The notes: a model not told the origin generated them from the sequence alone. A DNA stretch of 64,000 nucleotides from Pontixanthobacter rizhaonensis (GCF_012972675.1 NZ_JABCRE010000002.1:237001-301000); one strand, 5' to 3'; counted from the stretch's first letter, positions 1-9,140 are shown. Numbers and translations: made by a program.

Positions 1-2
1 CA

Positions 3-659
3 TTGGGTTCGGTCGCTTTCGCGCTGGATCTGTCGAGCTGGCATATCGGGATCGAGAAAACCCGCCTTGGCAATGCGACCTTGTTTGGCAATGCGGGCAG
101 CATCGTATTGCTGTTCTGGACCTTCATCATCACCCGCACATTGCCGCGCGGGCTGGAGTGGGTCGCGATTGTCTTTGCACTGGGCGGGGCAAGCATATTG
201 ATGGGCCGCAGTCTGGAAATTAGCACCGCCACGCTGATCGGCGATTTGTTCTGTCTCGCCGCTGGGCTGTTTTACGCGGTCTATCTGCTGACCCTGCAAA
301 ATGCCCGCCAAGGGATCGGCCACAATATCGGGGCATGGAGCTTGCTGGTATGGGTCAGCATCTTTGCCTGCCCGGTTATATTGGCGTTGGCGCTGGCTTC
401 GGGTGAACCGATCTGGCCAACCGATTGGACGCCGGTGGTGATCCTGTTCGTAACCAGCCAATTGATCGGGCAGGGCTTGCTGGTGTTCAGCCTGCGCCAT
501 TTCCCGTCCTTGATTATAGGCTTGGCGTTGTTAACCCAGCCAGCCGTGGCTGCGATAATCGGCTATAGCGTTTTTGGCGAAGTGCTGATGCCGGTGGATA
601 TTATAGGGATGGTTCTGGTCGGCGCAGCATTATTGGTGGCGAGATCGCGGCGAGGGTAG
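3..659 (+). CDS. EamA/DMT-family membrane transporter, 5' end missing
   Basis: The reading frame is open at the window edge, so the N-terminus is missing and the TTG at position 3 need not be the true start. The 218 visible residues are almost all hydrophobic, with about seven membrane-spanning stretches separated by short loops. The second half has the small-residue-rich helices of an EamA repeat (for example LIGDLFCLAAGLFYAVYLL near residues 78-96) and ends in a short basic tail RSRRG. Full EamA/DMT permeases have ten helices in two repeats, so roughly the last seven are here. The substrate cannot be told from sequence. The gene converges with mrr only 4 bases downstream. Confidence 0.85.
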   Translation: MGSVAFALDLSSWHIGIEKTRLGNATLFGNAGSIVLLFWTFIITRTLPRGLEWVAIVFALGGASILMGRSLEISTATLIGDLFCLAAGLFYAVYLLTLQNARQGIGHNIGAWSLLVWVSIFACPVILALALASGEPIWPTDWTPVVILFVTSQLIGQGLLVFSLRHFPSLIIGLALLTQPAVAAIIGYSVFGEVLMPVDIIGMVLVGAALLVARSRRG

Positions 660-663
660 GCTG

Positions 664-1575
664 TCATTCGAAGAAGTCTTCATCCACTTTTTTGATATGA
701 AGAACCTCTTGGCTTCGGCAACCAACATTGTATTTTAGGAGTAACTCGCCCAGGCGTTTGGCATCAATGAGAACAATTCTGCCACCAATTTGGTTTGCTG
801 TATCAATGGCTGATTTTGTAAAACTTGAAGTGGTTATGAATATCCCTTTTTGCGCCTTTTTTAAGCTGAGCGCACCGAAGAAATCTCTTATCGCCGCTGG
901 ACCGACAGTGTTGTCGGAAGCGTAGCGTTTTGCTTGGATGTATATTTGATCGACGCCCAATGCATCTTGATCGATTACACCATCAACGCCGTCGTCACCG
1001 GATTGGCCAATCGCCCTGCCAGCATCTTCTCCGTTTCCACCATAACCCATTTCTAGCAAAAGACTGACCATAGCTCGCTCAAAGAACGCGGGTGTTCCCT
1101 GCCGAAGTCGATCTATAAGTTCGGCCGATACGGTCTTATTAATCTGTGAGTGAGAAGACCGAAGCACCTCCTCTGGAGTTGCTGTTGTATTTGCTTCGTC
1201 TAGAGTTCCGCTCAGATTGGAGGCGGTATCCTCACGGGAACGGTTTTGGAATTCAACAAAGTCAGGGAATTGTCTCAGAAATTTGACATTAATTTCAGGA
1301 ATATTCCGGTTGAGAGCATCTTGCCCGCGCGCCGTGATCACGAAATGCCCTCGCTTTGTAGATGTGACCAAACCTGCTTGTTTCAAATATGATTTTGCCC
1401 AGTGAACGCGGTTGCCGATTATTGTCTGTTTTCCGCTTGGAAGTAACTCTGCACGTTCGTCTGGACTTAACTTCAATTCACTAGCGATTGTCTCAACAAC
1501 GTTTGCGATTCTTTGCTCGCCCTTGGACGCTTCTTTTAAAACGGGAAGCATAAGAGACTGATAGTCTGGTATCAT
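664..1575 (-). CDS. mrr: Mrr-type restriction endonuclease
   Basis: This is a 303-residue protein with the two-domain plan of Mrr. An N-terminal winged-helix Mrr_N domain (about residues 1-105) includes a stretch around LPSGKQTIIGNRVHWAK. The C-terminal nuclease fold (about 155-290) carries D198 in GDDGVDGV and the QxK motif Q214-A215-K216, which form the Mrr version of the PD-(D/E)xK site. Mrr enzymes cut DNA carrying foreign methylation (type IV restriction). The start lies 2 bases after the nadA stop, so it may be read as the last gene of the MBL-DUF4230-nadA run. Its base composition and codons look more A+T rich than the flanking genes, which suggests later acquisition. The family is clear, the target modification is unknown. 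Confidence 0.9.
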   Translation of the reverse strand: MIPDYQSLMLPVLKEASKGEQRIANVVETIASELKLSPDERAELLPSGKQTIIGNRVHWAKSYLKQAGLVTSTKRGHFVITARGQDALNRNIPEINVKFLRQFPDFVEFQNRSREDTASNLSGTLDEANTTATPEEVLRSSHSQINKTVSAELIDRLRQGTPAFFERAMVSLLLEMGYGGNGEDAGRAIGQSGDDGVDGVIDQDALGVDQIYIQAKRYASDNTVGPAAIRDFFGALSLKKAQKGIFITTSSFTKSAIDTANQIGGRIVLIDAKRLGELLLKYNVGCRSQEVLHIKKVDEDFFE

Positions 1576-1577
1576 CT

Positions 1578-2564
1578 CTAACGCGCCCCCAGATCACCCT
1601 TACCGACAGTGCCGCTGGCCATATCGAGCATCGCGTCGAGGCTTTTCTTGGCTTTCAGGCGCAGTTCTTCTTCGATCTCGATTCGCGGTTCCAGATCGCG
1701 CAGGGCGATGTAGAGTTTTTCCAGCGTGTTGAGCGCCATATAGGGGCAGATGTTGCAGTTGCAGTTGCCGTCTGCGCCGGGTGCGCCGATGAAGGTTTTC
1801 TCCGGCAGGGCCTTTTCCATCTGGTGGATAATATGCGGCTCGGTCGCGACAATCAGAGTGTCACCGGGGAATTCTTTGGCGAATTTCAGAATCCCGCTGG
1901 TCGATCCGACATAGTCCGCGTGATCGACAATCGTCGGCGGGCATTCGGGGTGCGCGGCAATCGGCGCATCGGGATGTTCTTCTTTCAGTTTCAGCAATTC
2001 GGTTTCGCTGAATGCCTCATGCACGATGCAGACACCGGGCCAAAGCAGCATTTCACGGTCAAATTTACGCGATAGATACCCGCCCAAATGCCGGTCAGGC
2101 CCGAAGATGATTTTCTGGTCCGCCGGAATTTGCTGGAGGATCGTTTCCGCGCTGGAGCTGGTCACGATCACATCGGATAGCGCCTTCACTTCGGTTGAGC
2201 AGTTAATATATGTCAGCGCGATATGATCAGGATGCGCCTCGCGGAAAGCGGCGAATTTGTCCGGCGGGCAGCTGTCTTCCAACGAACACCCGGCATCCAT
2301 ATCGGGCAGCACAACGATCTTTTCAGGGCTGAGGATTTTCGCCGTGTCGGCCATGAATTTCACGCCGCAAAAGGCGATCACATCCGCATCGGTTTCCGCC
2401 GCCATCTGGCTGAGCTGGAGCGAATCCCCGACATAATCGGCCAGATCCTGAATTTCAGGGCGCTGGTAATAATGCGCCAAAATCACCGCATTGCGCTCCT
2501 TACGCAGCCGGTTGATTTCAGCCAGCAAATCATCACCGACGGGCATTTTGGACACTTCGCTCAT
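1578..2564 (-). CDS. nadA: Quinolinate synthase A
   Basis: NadA condenses iminoaspartate with dihydroxyacetone phosphate to make quinolinate in de novo NAD synthesis, using a [4Fe-4S] cluster. The 328-residue protein shows the family signatures AVILAHYYQRPEIQ near the start, DSLQLSQMA, FCGVKFMADTAKIL, a middle Cys in PGVCIVHEAF, and the Cys-rich stretch GNCNCNICPYM near the C-terminus. Cysteines from the last three regions are the expected cluster ligands. The start ATG overlaps the DUF4230 stop by one base (TAATG). No nadB or nadC lies in the window. Confidence 0.97.
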   Translation of the reverse strand: MSEVSKMPVGDDLLAEINRLRKERNAVILAHYYQRPEIQDLADYVGDSLQLSQMAAETDADVIAFCGVKFMADTAKILSPEKIVVLPDMDAGCSLEDSCPPDKFAAFREAHPDHIALTYINCSTEVKALSDVIVTSSSAETILQQIPADQKIIFGPDRHLGGYLSRKFDREMLLWPGVCIVHEAFSETELLKLKEEHPDAPIAAHPECPPTIVDHADYVGSTSGILKFAKEFPGDTLIVATEPHIIHQMEKALPEKTFIGAPGADGNCNCNICPYMALNTLEKLYIALRDLEPRIEIEEELRLKAKKSLDAMLDMASGTVGKGDLGAR

Positions 2565-3256
2565 TATTGTACCTTCTCTCCGTCGAAACGGACATTCACT
2601 GTAATATCGTCATATCCCGCCACTTGCAGCGGAATGGTCAAATTTTGTCTGACCGCGTCTTTAGCGGCGGATCGCGCCAATGCCAAAACTTCCGGGTTCT
2701 TGGCAAAGGCAGCTGCCTTTATTTCCGCTTGGCGGGAATTTTCACGGCTCAGGTTGGCCGATGCACCCCGGCTGACCCATACGCCCTCGGTAAAGGTTTT
2801 CTGGCGTGCCTCGTCCAGATTGGGTTTGGAGATTTTCAACATTGGCAGGGTGATATCCATCACTTGCTCGCCTGCATCCCATGCAATCCGGTCGCGCCCG
2901 ATTGTGGACAGGTTCACGCGGTATTCGACCAATGCAGGAATGATCGCTGCTTGCCGCGATTCCGCCAATGTGATCGGCCCCAATGACGTGGTGTTTGTGC
3001 TTTCCGCCACGACTTCAAACCGGCTGCTGAATACCGTCAGCGAGTTTTGCTTTTCAAAGGCCAGCATGGCGCTGCCAACCGGATCGCCTTCTTCCTGATA
3101 GAAAAACGCGCGCCAGCCCAGCCATGCGACAGCAGCAATCAGCAGGATGACGATGAACCACGGCACAGCCTGTATCCGCGCCAGAGACCGTTCGGGCTTA
3201 GGCGGTGTTATAAGGGTCTCGGTGCCGGTTGTTTCGGTTTTCAAATCGTCTGCCAT
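2564..3256 (-). CDS. DUF4230 membrane-anchored protein
   Basis: A 230-residue protein with a short cytoplasmic N-terminus, one membrane segment (about residues 25-46, VPWFIVILLIAAVAWLGW) and a periplasmic body of about 180 residues that matches the DUF4230 type: alternating strands, a central mention of parallel Val/Ile runs and a basic amphipathic helix near the end. Family function is unknown. I chose the ATG at 3256 (MADDLKTE) rather than an in-frame ATG at 3271, because both overlap the upstream MBL gene but 3256 overlaps less (16 bases). It sits between MBL hydrolase and nadA and is probably co-transcribed with them. Confidence 0.75.
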   Translation of the reverse strand: MADDLKTETTGTETLITPPKPERSLARIQAVPWFIVILLIAAVAWLGWRAFFYQEEGDPVGSAMLAFEKQNSLTVFSSRFEVVAESTNTTSLGPITLAESRQAAIIPALVEYRVNLSTIGRDRIAWDAGEQVMDITLPMLKISKPNLDEARQKTFTEGVWVSRGASANLSRENSRQAEIKAAAFAKNPEVLALARSAAKDAVRQNLTIPLQVAGYDDITVNVRFDGEKVQ

Positions 3257-4122
3257 ATGTCCCCTGAACATTGCGCCATGCCGCGGCTTTCCAAATCCAG
3301 CAGATGGGCTTTGACGGACATTCCTGCTGCACCGGTCAGGCGCGGATCAAGCCCCTTATACATGGCTGGGACCAAGTCTTCGATGCTGCGCGGTTCTTCC
3401 GCCAGCAAGCGGACAATCTGGTTTTCCCGCTGGCGGCGATGGCCGATCATTCCGCGTACCAATTGGCGCGGTTTTTCAATCGGTGCGCCATGCGCGGCGT
3501 AATAGACCCGGTCTTTCCCATCGTCCGCGCGGGCATAGAGCCGGTCGAGACTGGCCATATAGTCACCCATATTGCCGTCTGGCGGTACGACGACGCTGGT
3601 CGACCAGCCCATCACATGATCGCCGGTGAACAGCGCGCCGCTTTCCTCCAGCGCAAAGCACAGATGGTTGGAGGTATGCCCCGGCGTGTGAATGGCGGTG
3701 AGTGTCCAGCCGGTTCCCGTCATTTGCTCACCATCTTCGAGCACTCTGTCCGGTGCATAGGTGGTGTCGAAGGATTCATCCGAACGCGGGCCATCAACTT
3801 CTAATATGAGCGGGGCACACCCGATAATGGGCGCACCTGTCAATTTCGCCAACGGCGCCGCCGCGGGGGAGTGATCGCGGTGGGTATGCGTACACATAAT
3901 CGCAGCGACTTTGGCATCGCCAATGGCTGCCATCAGCGCATCCAGATGTGCGGCCTCATCCGGGCCCGGATCAATTACGGCAACATCGCTTTCCGCGCCG
4001 ACAATGTAAGTCTGCGTTCCGGTATAGGTATAAGGCGACGGGTTTGGTGCCAGCACGCGGCGCACCAGCGGTTCGGCTTGTTCTGATAGGCCCGTGGGCC
4101 AAGGTTTCTCTGGTATCCCCAT
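3241..4122 (-). CDS. MBL-fold metal-dependent hydrolase (LACTB2-like)
   Basis: A 293-residue metallo-beta-lactamase-fold protein. The metal-binding signature HTHRDH is visible (CTHTHRDHSPAAAPL), followed by a later His in HTPGHTSNHLCF, an Asp in LFTGDHVMGWS and a terminal His in AAHGAPI. After about residue 215 comes a helical C-terminal domain (RENQIVRLLAEEPRSIEDLV) like the winged helix of LACTB2/endoribonuclease-type members. That points to a hydrolase of the glyoxalase/LACTB2 branch; the substrate (thioester, lactone or RNA) cannot be decided. It is first in the minus-strand run leading to nadA. Confidence 0.88.
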   Translation of the reverse strand: MGIPEKPWPTGLSEQAEPLVRRVLAPNPSPYTYTGTQTYIVGAESDVAVIDPGPDEAAHLDALMAAIGDAKVAAIMCTHTHRDHSPAAAPLAKLTGAPIIGCAPLILEVDGPRSDESFDTTYAPDRVLEDGEQMTGTGWTLTAIHTPGHTSNHLCFALEESGALFTGDHVMGWSTSVVVPPDGNMGDYMASLDRLYARADDGKDRVYYAAHGAPIEKPRQLVRGMIGHRRQRENQIVRLLAEEPRSIEDLVPAMYKGLDPRLTGAAGMSVKAHLLDLESRGMAQCSGDIWQTI

Positions 4123-4200
4123 AAACCCGATATGGGCAGTGTAGGGGGGCTTGTCGAGTGAAAGCGGTACCCGCTACCACAGCGGCAAAGGGAGAATATC

Positions 4201-5673
4201 ATGAGCGACCCGGCGATTCTGGTTCTGGATGAAGGGACCACCTCTACGCGGGCAATGCTGTTTACAGCCGACGGTGCGATGCTCAGCAGTGCCCAACAGG
4301 AACTGACCCAGCATTATCCCGCGCCGGGGCGTGTCGAACATGATGCGACCGAGATTTGGCACCGGACGCTCGCTTGTGCGCGGGAAATGGTCGAAAAAGC
4401 GGGCGGCGCAGACCGGATTGCGTGTATCGGCATCACCAATCAACGCGAAACGGTTGTCGCGTGGGATAAAAGCACTGGCGAACCGCTGGCCCGCGCGCTT
4501 GTTTGGCAAGATCGCCGGACAGCAGATTTTTGCGAGCGGCTGAAAGCCGAGGGGCATGAGGCAGCGGTTCAAGACCACACCGGTCTGCTGCTCGACCCCT
4601 ATTTCTCCGGCACCAAAATGCGCTGGTTGGTGGATAATGAACCCGCCGTAAAAGCGGCCAGTGATGCGGGCACTTTGGCCCTGGGCACGATAGAAAGCTG
4701 GCTGGTCTATAAGCTAACCGGCGGAACCTTTATCAGTGATGCCAGCAATGCCAGCCGTACCTTGTTGCTAAAGCTGGGCGGTAGCCAGTTTGATGACGGG
4801 CTGTGCAGCCTGTTTGAAGTGCCCAAGGCCGCATTGGCAGAAGTGACCGATAATTCAGGCGATTTCGGGTCGACTTTGCCTGAATTATTTGGCGCGCCAA
4901 TCCAGATAAGCGGGATGGTCGGGGACCAGCAATCGGCCACGATCGGGCAAGGCTGCCTTTCTGCCGGTGAAACCAAAGCGACCTATGGGACGGGGGCGTT
5001 CATTCTGGCCAATAAGGGCCATGACATACCGGCATCTTCCAACCGGTTGCTCGGCACGGTCCTGTATCAGGAGGACGGACAGCGGACCTATGCCTTGGAG
5101 GGTTCGGTATTTGTCGCTGGCAGCTTGGTGCAATGGCTGCGGGATGGTTTGGGACTGCTTGGCACAGCTGCCGAAACTGAAACGCTTGCCCGGTCTATCG
5201 ATGATAGCGGCGGCGTAGTGATTGTGCCTGCGATGTCGGGGCTGGGCGCACCGCATTGGCAGCCGGAGGCTCGCGGTGTGATAGCTGGCCTGAGCTTTGC
5301 GACGGGGCGGGCGCAGATCGCCCGCGCAGCCTTGGAAGCAATGGCCCATCAAACATATGATTTGGCACAGGCCTTTGCTGCTGATGGGGCAGAGTGGACA
5401 TCGCTCAAAGTGGATGGCGGGATGAGCGCGAATGACTGGATGGCGCAGGATATTGCCAATTTGCTGGATCTTCCGGTTGAACGGCCGGAATTTGTCGAAA
5501 CCACGGCGCTGGGTGCGGCGATGCTGGCAGCCAAGGGTGCGGGCATGGTTGGATCGTTAGAAGAGGCCAGCGAAACGATGCGGGGCAGCCTTGGCACATT
5601 CCGCCCGTCAATGGAGAATTCCGTTCGTGAAGCCCGGCTTACAGCATGGCGAAAAGCGCTGGCGGCGGCTTAG
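4201..5673 (+). CDS. glpK: Glycerol kinase
   Basis: GlpK phosphorylates glycerol to glycerol-3-phosphate with ATP. The 490-residue length is normal for the family. The FGGY fold is shown by the N-terminal phosphate loop VLDEGTTSTRAM, the ITNQRETVVAWD and LVWQDRRT stretches that line the glycerol pocket, the SDASNASRTLL region, YGTGAF, and the C-terminal VDGGMSANDWMAQ and ETTALGAAMLA motifs. A GGGAG ribosome site lies 8-9 bases before the ATG. It stands alone: no glpF, glpD or glpR is adjacent, and the minus-strand MBL gene is divergent from it with about 80 bases between. Confidence 0.97.
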   Translation: MSDPAILVLDEGTTSTRAMLFTADGAMLSSAQQELTQHYPAPGRVEHDATEIWHRTLACAREMVEKAGGADRIACIGITNQRETVVAWDKSTGEPLARALVWQDRRTADFCERLKAEGHEAAVQDHTGLLLDPYFSGTKMRWLVDNEPAVKAASDAGTLALGTIESWLVYKLTGGTFISDASNASRTLLLKLGGSQFDDGLCSLFEVPKAALAEVTDNSGDFGSTLPELFGAPIQISGMVGDQQSATIGQGCLSAGETKATYGTGAFILANKGHDIPASSNRLLGTVLYQEDGQRTYALEGSVFVAGSLVQWLRDGLGLLGTAAETETLARSIDDSGGVVIVPAMSGLGAPHWQPEARGVIAGLSFATGRAQIARAALEAMAHQTYDLAQAFAADGAEWTSLKVDGGMSANDWMAQDIANLLDLPVERPEFVETTALGAAMLAAKGAGMVGSLEEASETMRGSLGTFRPSMENSVREARLTAWRKALAAA

Positions 5674-5676
5674 CGA

Positions 5677-6138
5677 CTAAGCTCTGCCAACGGCGTGGCC
5701 AAGGCGTTCTTGCAAGCGCCGGATCGCGGCTGGCCGCATTTCAAACCCGTCACGCCATGCTGTATCAAGGCGCGAAATCCGCGCGTGCAATTGCTCGGTT
5801 TCATAAATCAAGCCGCGGGTGGGTTCTTCCAGCAATTGCATATTGGCAGCTTCGGACCCCCTGTCAGGCGGCAATTTGCTGTGACGGCGAAGCTGGAATT
5901 CGCTGAGGTCGCCATCAAAATAGGCTCGCTGGTTCAGAAGCCATGCCAGCACATGCATTACCCGTGTCGTGGTGCGCAGCCCCTCTACCGAAATGGCCAT
6001 CCGGACTTGGTCGGCGGCCTCGCCAGTGTCATGCACGGGGTTAAGGTCAAATACTTGGCGCACTTCATCGGCAAGGACCAATGCCTCGCAGTACAACGCC
6101 TCGATAATCGGGCGGCTTATGTCGGTCGTTTGCCCCAT
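5677..6138 (-). CDS. DUF1465 family protein
   Basis: A 153-residue, largely helical soluble protein of the DUF1465 family, known mainly from sphingomonads and other alphaproteobacteria. The N-terminal helix (RPIIEALYCEALVLADEVRQVFD), the VEGLRTTTRVMHVLAWLLNQRAYF core and the C-terminal IRRLQERLGHA helix fit the family. I place the start at 6138 (MGQTTDIS), because the 22 codons upstream look unlike coding sequence and family members begin near this point. The function is unknown. It converges with glpK (4 bases apart), and the DUF465 gene lies just upstream on the same strand, so they may share a transcript. Confidence 0.8.
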   Translation of the reverse strand: MGQTTDISRPIIEALYCEALVLADEVRQVFDLNPVHDTGEAADQVRMAISVEGLRTTTRVMHVLAWLLNQRAYFDGDLSEFQLRRHSKLPPDRGSEAANMQLLEEPTRGLIYETEQLHARISRLDTAWRDGFEMRPAAIRRLQERLGHAVGRA

Positions 6139-6232
6139 CCTGCGATCTTCGTATGAGCCGATGCGGCGTAGAACCAGAGGCAGATCAGAACTATCCCGAA
6201 CCAAATCGGGACTGTTCCATTCTGGGGCATTT

Positions 6233-6439
6233 TTAGGCGATAATATCAGGAATAAGCGCGTTCTCGACCATCATAATTTGGTCTTTGAGGCCCAGCTTGC
6301 GTTTTTTCAGTCGGGCAATTTGCAATTGGTCAGCCGATCCAGACTCGCGCAAAGCGTCTACTGCGGCATCCAAATCACGATGTTCTGTCCGCAGCATCGC
6401 CAGTTTTTTGCGCAATTCCTGCTCGTTCACGATGCGCAT
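6233..6439 (-). CDS. DUF465 (YdcH-like) small protein
   Basis: A 68-residue protein made of two amphipathic helices (HRDLDAAVDALRES and QIARLKKRKLGLKDQI), the compact coiled-coil hairpin of the DUF465/YdcH family. The characteristic LKKRKLxLKD segment is near residues 43-53. An upstream in-frame ATG at 6463 exists, but 6439 (MRIVNEQELR) fits the family start better. The function is unknown. A second, shorter DUF465-like gene lies divergently at 6620. Confidence 0.75.
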   Translation of the reverse strand: MRIVNEQELRKKLAMLRTEHRDLDAAVDALRESGSADQLQIARLKKRKLGLKDQIMMVENALIPDIIA

Positions 6440-6519
6440 CCCTATCACAAACGATCCGCGCAACTCGTCGCGTGGATCTGGTAAACCAACGCTTACGGGT
6501 TAATTCGCTCTTCGCAAGT

Positions 6520-6552
6520 GCCGCTGAATATGTTTCTATGCATTTCAGCGGC
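6520..6552. other. Hairpin between divergent DUF465 genes
   Basis: A perfect 9-bp inverted repeat, GCCGCTGAA (6520-6528) and TTCAGCGGC (6544-6552), encloses a 15-base loop whose ends ATG and CAT can extend the stem past one bulged base. It sits upstream of both divergent DUF465 genes and has no T-run on either side, so an operator or leader structure is more likely than a terminator. Confidence 0.4.
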
Positions 6553-6619
6553 GCGTCCGCCGGGACGAGTCGCTGACCCTTTCATCAAGAGAGGGTGTCA
6601 GACCTAAAAGGAGAGCCAT

Positions 6620-6775
6620 ATGGAATCGTCCCACATCAGCGCCCTGGAAACCAAACATGCCGGTATCGAAGCCCAGCTTCGCGAAGAACAGAACCGGCCC
6701 GCGCCTGATACTGCGACTATCCAAGCTCTGAAAAAGAAAAAGCTCCGAATTAAAGAGGAATTATCGGCTCACTAA
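6620..6775 (+). CDS. Short DUF465 (YdcH-like) protein, 51 aa
   Basis: This 51-codon gene starts with ATG at 6620 behind a strong AAAAGGAGA ribosome site (6607-6615). The product begins MESSHISALETKHAGIEAQL, contains NRPAPDTATIQALKKKKL and ends IKEELSAH. Like its neighbour at 6233 it is a helical hairpin with the basic LKKKKLRIKEE signature of DUF465 proteins. Short, highly charged proteins of this type are common in alphaproteobacteria and have no known function. Coding potential is supported by the ribosome site and family resemblance. Confidence 0.72.
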   Translation: MESSHISALETKHAGIEAQLREEQNRPAPDTATIQALKKKKLRIKEELSAH

Positions 6776-6869
6776 ACCAGCCGTTTCCGCATCGCTGCAC
6801 GATGAAGTTATCGTATGCGGGGCCCTAAGAGGCATTAACAAGCCATCCTACATAGTGTAATCGGCTGCC

Positions 6870-9140
6870 ATGACCGCCGCTGCATCCGCTCGCCAGATTT
6901 TGACGCAATTGCATGAGATTATGGCATCGCGCACCCATGCGCAGGGCAAACTTGATCGGGTGGTCGATATTATTGCCGAAAGCCTCGATAGCGAAGTGGT
7001 CTCGATCTATCTCTTGCGGGAGGGGATGCTGGAACTGTTCGCCACGCATGGCTTGAACAAAAGCGCGGTCCACGTGACCCGAATGGCGATTGGCGAAGGG
7101 CTAACCGGCACTATCGCGGAAAACGTCAAAACGCTGAACCTTGCCGAGGCAAAGGCGCATCCAGACTTTCAATACCGGCCCGAAACGGGGGAGGAGAAAT
7201 TCCATTCCTTCGCCGGGGTTCCGATTGTGTACCGGGAGCGTCCCGTTGGGGTCGTGTGTGTTCAGCATGTTGAGCCGCGGCGCTATGAAGAAGTTGAGAT
7301 TGAAGCGCTTCAGACGACCGCGATGGTGCTGTCCGAACTCATTTCCAACAATGAATTGATTGATGAGGAAGAGGCGCTGGGGCTGGCGCCGGAAGCCACC
7401 GGGCCGTTGACGCTATCGGGCCTGTCCTTGGTGAAAGGGCTCGCCAGCGGATATGCCGTTTATCACCAGCCGCGTGTTACCATTGATCAGGTGATGGCGG
7501 ATGACATCGAAGTCGAACGGCAGCGGGTTTACCGTGCTTTCGACAAGATGCGCGAACAGATCGACACGATGGCCAGCAATGCTGAATTCGGCAAGGGCGG
7601 GGAGCATGAGGAGGTCCTCGAGACCTACAAAATGTTCGCGTATGATGAAGGCTGGGGCCGCCGCATTAATGAGGCGATCGATTCCGGGCTGACTGCCGAA
7701 GCCGCTATTGAACGGGTCCAGCAGCGCACCCGGATGCGGATGCGTGAAATTGATGACCCCTTGCTGGCGGACCGGATGCATGATCTGGAAGATCTGGCTA
7801 ACCGGCTGCTGCGGATTGTATCGGGCCAATTGGGCACAGCGGCGACACAGGGTCTGCGCCGCGATGCCATTTTGATCGCCAAGAACCTCGGCCCGGCAGA
7901 GTTGCTGGAATATGACCGGCGCCGTCTCAAAGGTGTGATCCTTGAGGAAGGGTCGCTTACTGCCCACGTGGTGATCGTTGCGCGTGCAATGGGTATTCCC
8001 GTTTTGGGCCAGACGCGCGGATTGCGCGGTCTGGTCCGTGAAGGGGATGAAATTCTTCTCGATGCTGACGAATCGACAGCCACCGTCAGGCCGGCGCAAT
8101 CAGTGGCGGATGCATTCGACACCCGTTTCGCGAAAACCAAAGAACGCCAAGCGGCCTATGCAGAGCTGCGCGATGTAGAGCCGTTTACCCGCTGCGGCAC
8201 GCGCATTCAGGTGATGATGAATGCCGGTCTGCGTGATGATATCACCAACCTGAATCTGGTTGGCGCCGACGGGATCGGTCTGTTCCGGACGGAATTCCAA
8301 TTTCTGGTTTCCGCGACACTGCCGCAGCGGGAACGGCAATTGCGATTGTACCGGGATGTGCTGGATGCCGCTGGTAAGCGGCCGGTTATTTTCCGTACAG
8401 TGGACATTGGCGGTGATAAGGCCGTTCCGTATCTGCGTTCAGAGCAATCAGAGAGCGACGAAAACCCGGCGATGGGGTGGCGGGCCTTGCGCTTGGCACT
8501 TGAACGGGATGGCTTGATGAAAGTCCAAGCCCGCGCCCTGATCGAAGCGGCAGCAGGCCGGTCATTGAATGTGATGTTCCCGATGGTGTCAGAACCTTGG
8601 GAATTTGATGCGGCCAAAGCGGTGTTTGAACAGCAGCTTGCCTATTTGAAGAAACAGAAGAAAGATCTGCCGGAAAGCATCCAATATGGCGCTATGTTGG
8701 AAGTGCCTGCCCTGGCCGAGGTCCTTGATCTGCTTATTCCCCGTGTCTCATTCCTGTCGATTGGCACGAATGACCTCACTCAGTTTCTATTTGCCGCTGA
8801 TCGCGCCAATCCCAAGCTGGCGGAACGGTACGATTGGCTCAGCCCGGCTATTTTGCGCTTCCTTAAGCGGATATCGCAGGCGGCCGTCGGCCAGCCTGTG
8901 GATCTGGGCATTTGCGGGGAGATGGGCGGCCGCAAATTGGAAGCGCTGGCCTTGCTCGGCCTTGGCTATCGCCGCTTATCGATCACTCCCGTTTCGGTCG
9001 GACCGATCAAGGAACTGGTGCGGCAAGTCGATCTGGCTGAAATCACCAAAGCCATGAATGATTGGCTCGCATCACCGCCAGCGGATTTACGGGCGGAAAT
9101 GAAACGCTGGGTCGAAGAGCGCGGTATCAACGCCGATTAA
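6870..9140 (+). CDS. ptsP: PEP-protein phosphotransferase EI-Ntr (PtsP) with GAF domain
   Basis: The 756-residue protein has an N-terminal GAF domain (about 18-165) joined to a full enzyme I module, the layout of PtsP, which starts the nitrogen phosphotransferase relay (PEP to EI-Ntr to NPr to EIIA-Ntr). The phospho-accepting His is H366 in GSLTAHVVIVARAMGIPVLG. The PEP-binding TIM barrel shows GADGIGLFRTEFQFL, FRTVDIGGDK, NPAMGWRALR, SIGTNDLTQFLFAADR and the catalytic Cys in LGICGEMGG. The GAF domain is expected to sense a small molecule such as glutamine. No NPr or EIIA gene is nearby. Confidence 0.96.
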   Translation: MTAAASARQILTQLHEIMASRTHAQGKLDRVVDIIAESLDSEVVSIYLLREGMLELFATHGLNKSAVHVTRMAIGEGLTGTIAENVKTLNLAEAKAHPDFQYRPETGEEKFHSFAGVPIVYRERPVGVVCVQHVEPRRYEEVEIEALQTTAMVLSELISNNELIDEEEALGLAPEATGPLTLSGLSLVKGLASGYAVYHQPRVTIDQVMADDIEVERQRVYRAFDKMREQIDTMASNAEFGKGGEHEEVLETYKMFAYDEGWGRRINEAIDSGLTAEAAIERVQQRTRMRMREIDDPLLADRMHDLEDLANRLLRIVSGQLGTAATQGLRRDAILIAKNLGPAELLEYDRRRLKGVILEEGSLTAHVVIVARAMGIPVLGQTRGLRGLVREGDEILLDADESTATVRPAQSVADAFDTRFAKTKERQAAYAELRDVEPFTRCGTRIQVMMNAGLRDDITNLNLVGADGIGLFRTEFQFLVSATLPQRERQLRLYRDVLDAAGKRPVIFRTVDIGGDKAVPYLRSEQSESDENPAMGWRALRLALERDGLMKVQARALIEAAAGRSLNVMFPMVSEPWEFDAAKAVFEQQLAYLKKQKKDLPESIQYGAMLEVPALAEVLDLLIPRVSFLSIGTNDLTQFLFAADRANPKLAERYDWLSPAILRFLKRISQAAVGQPVDLGICGEMGGRKLEALALLGLGYRRLSITPVSVGPIKELVRQVDLAEITKAMNDWLASPPADLRAEMKRWVEERGINAD

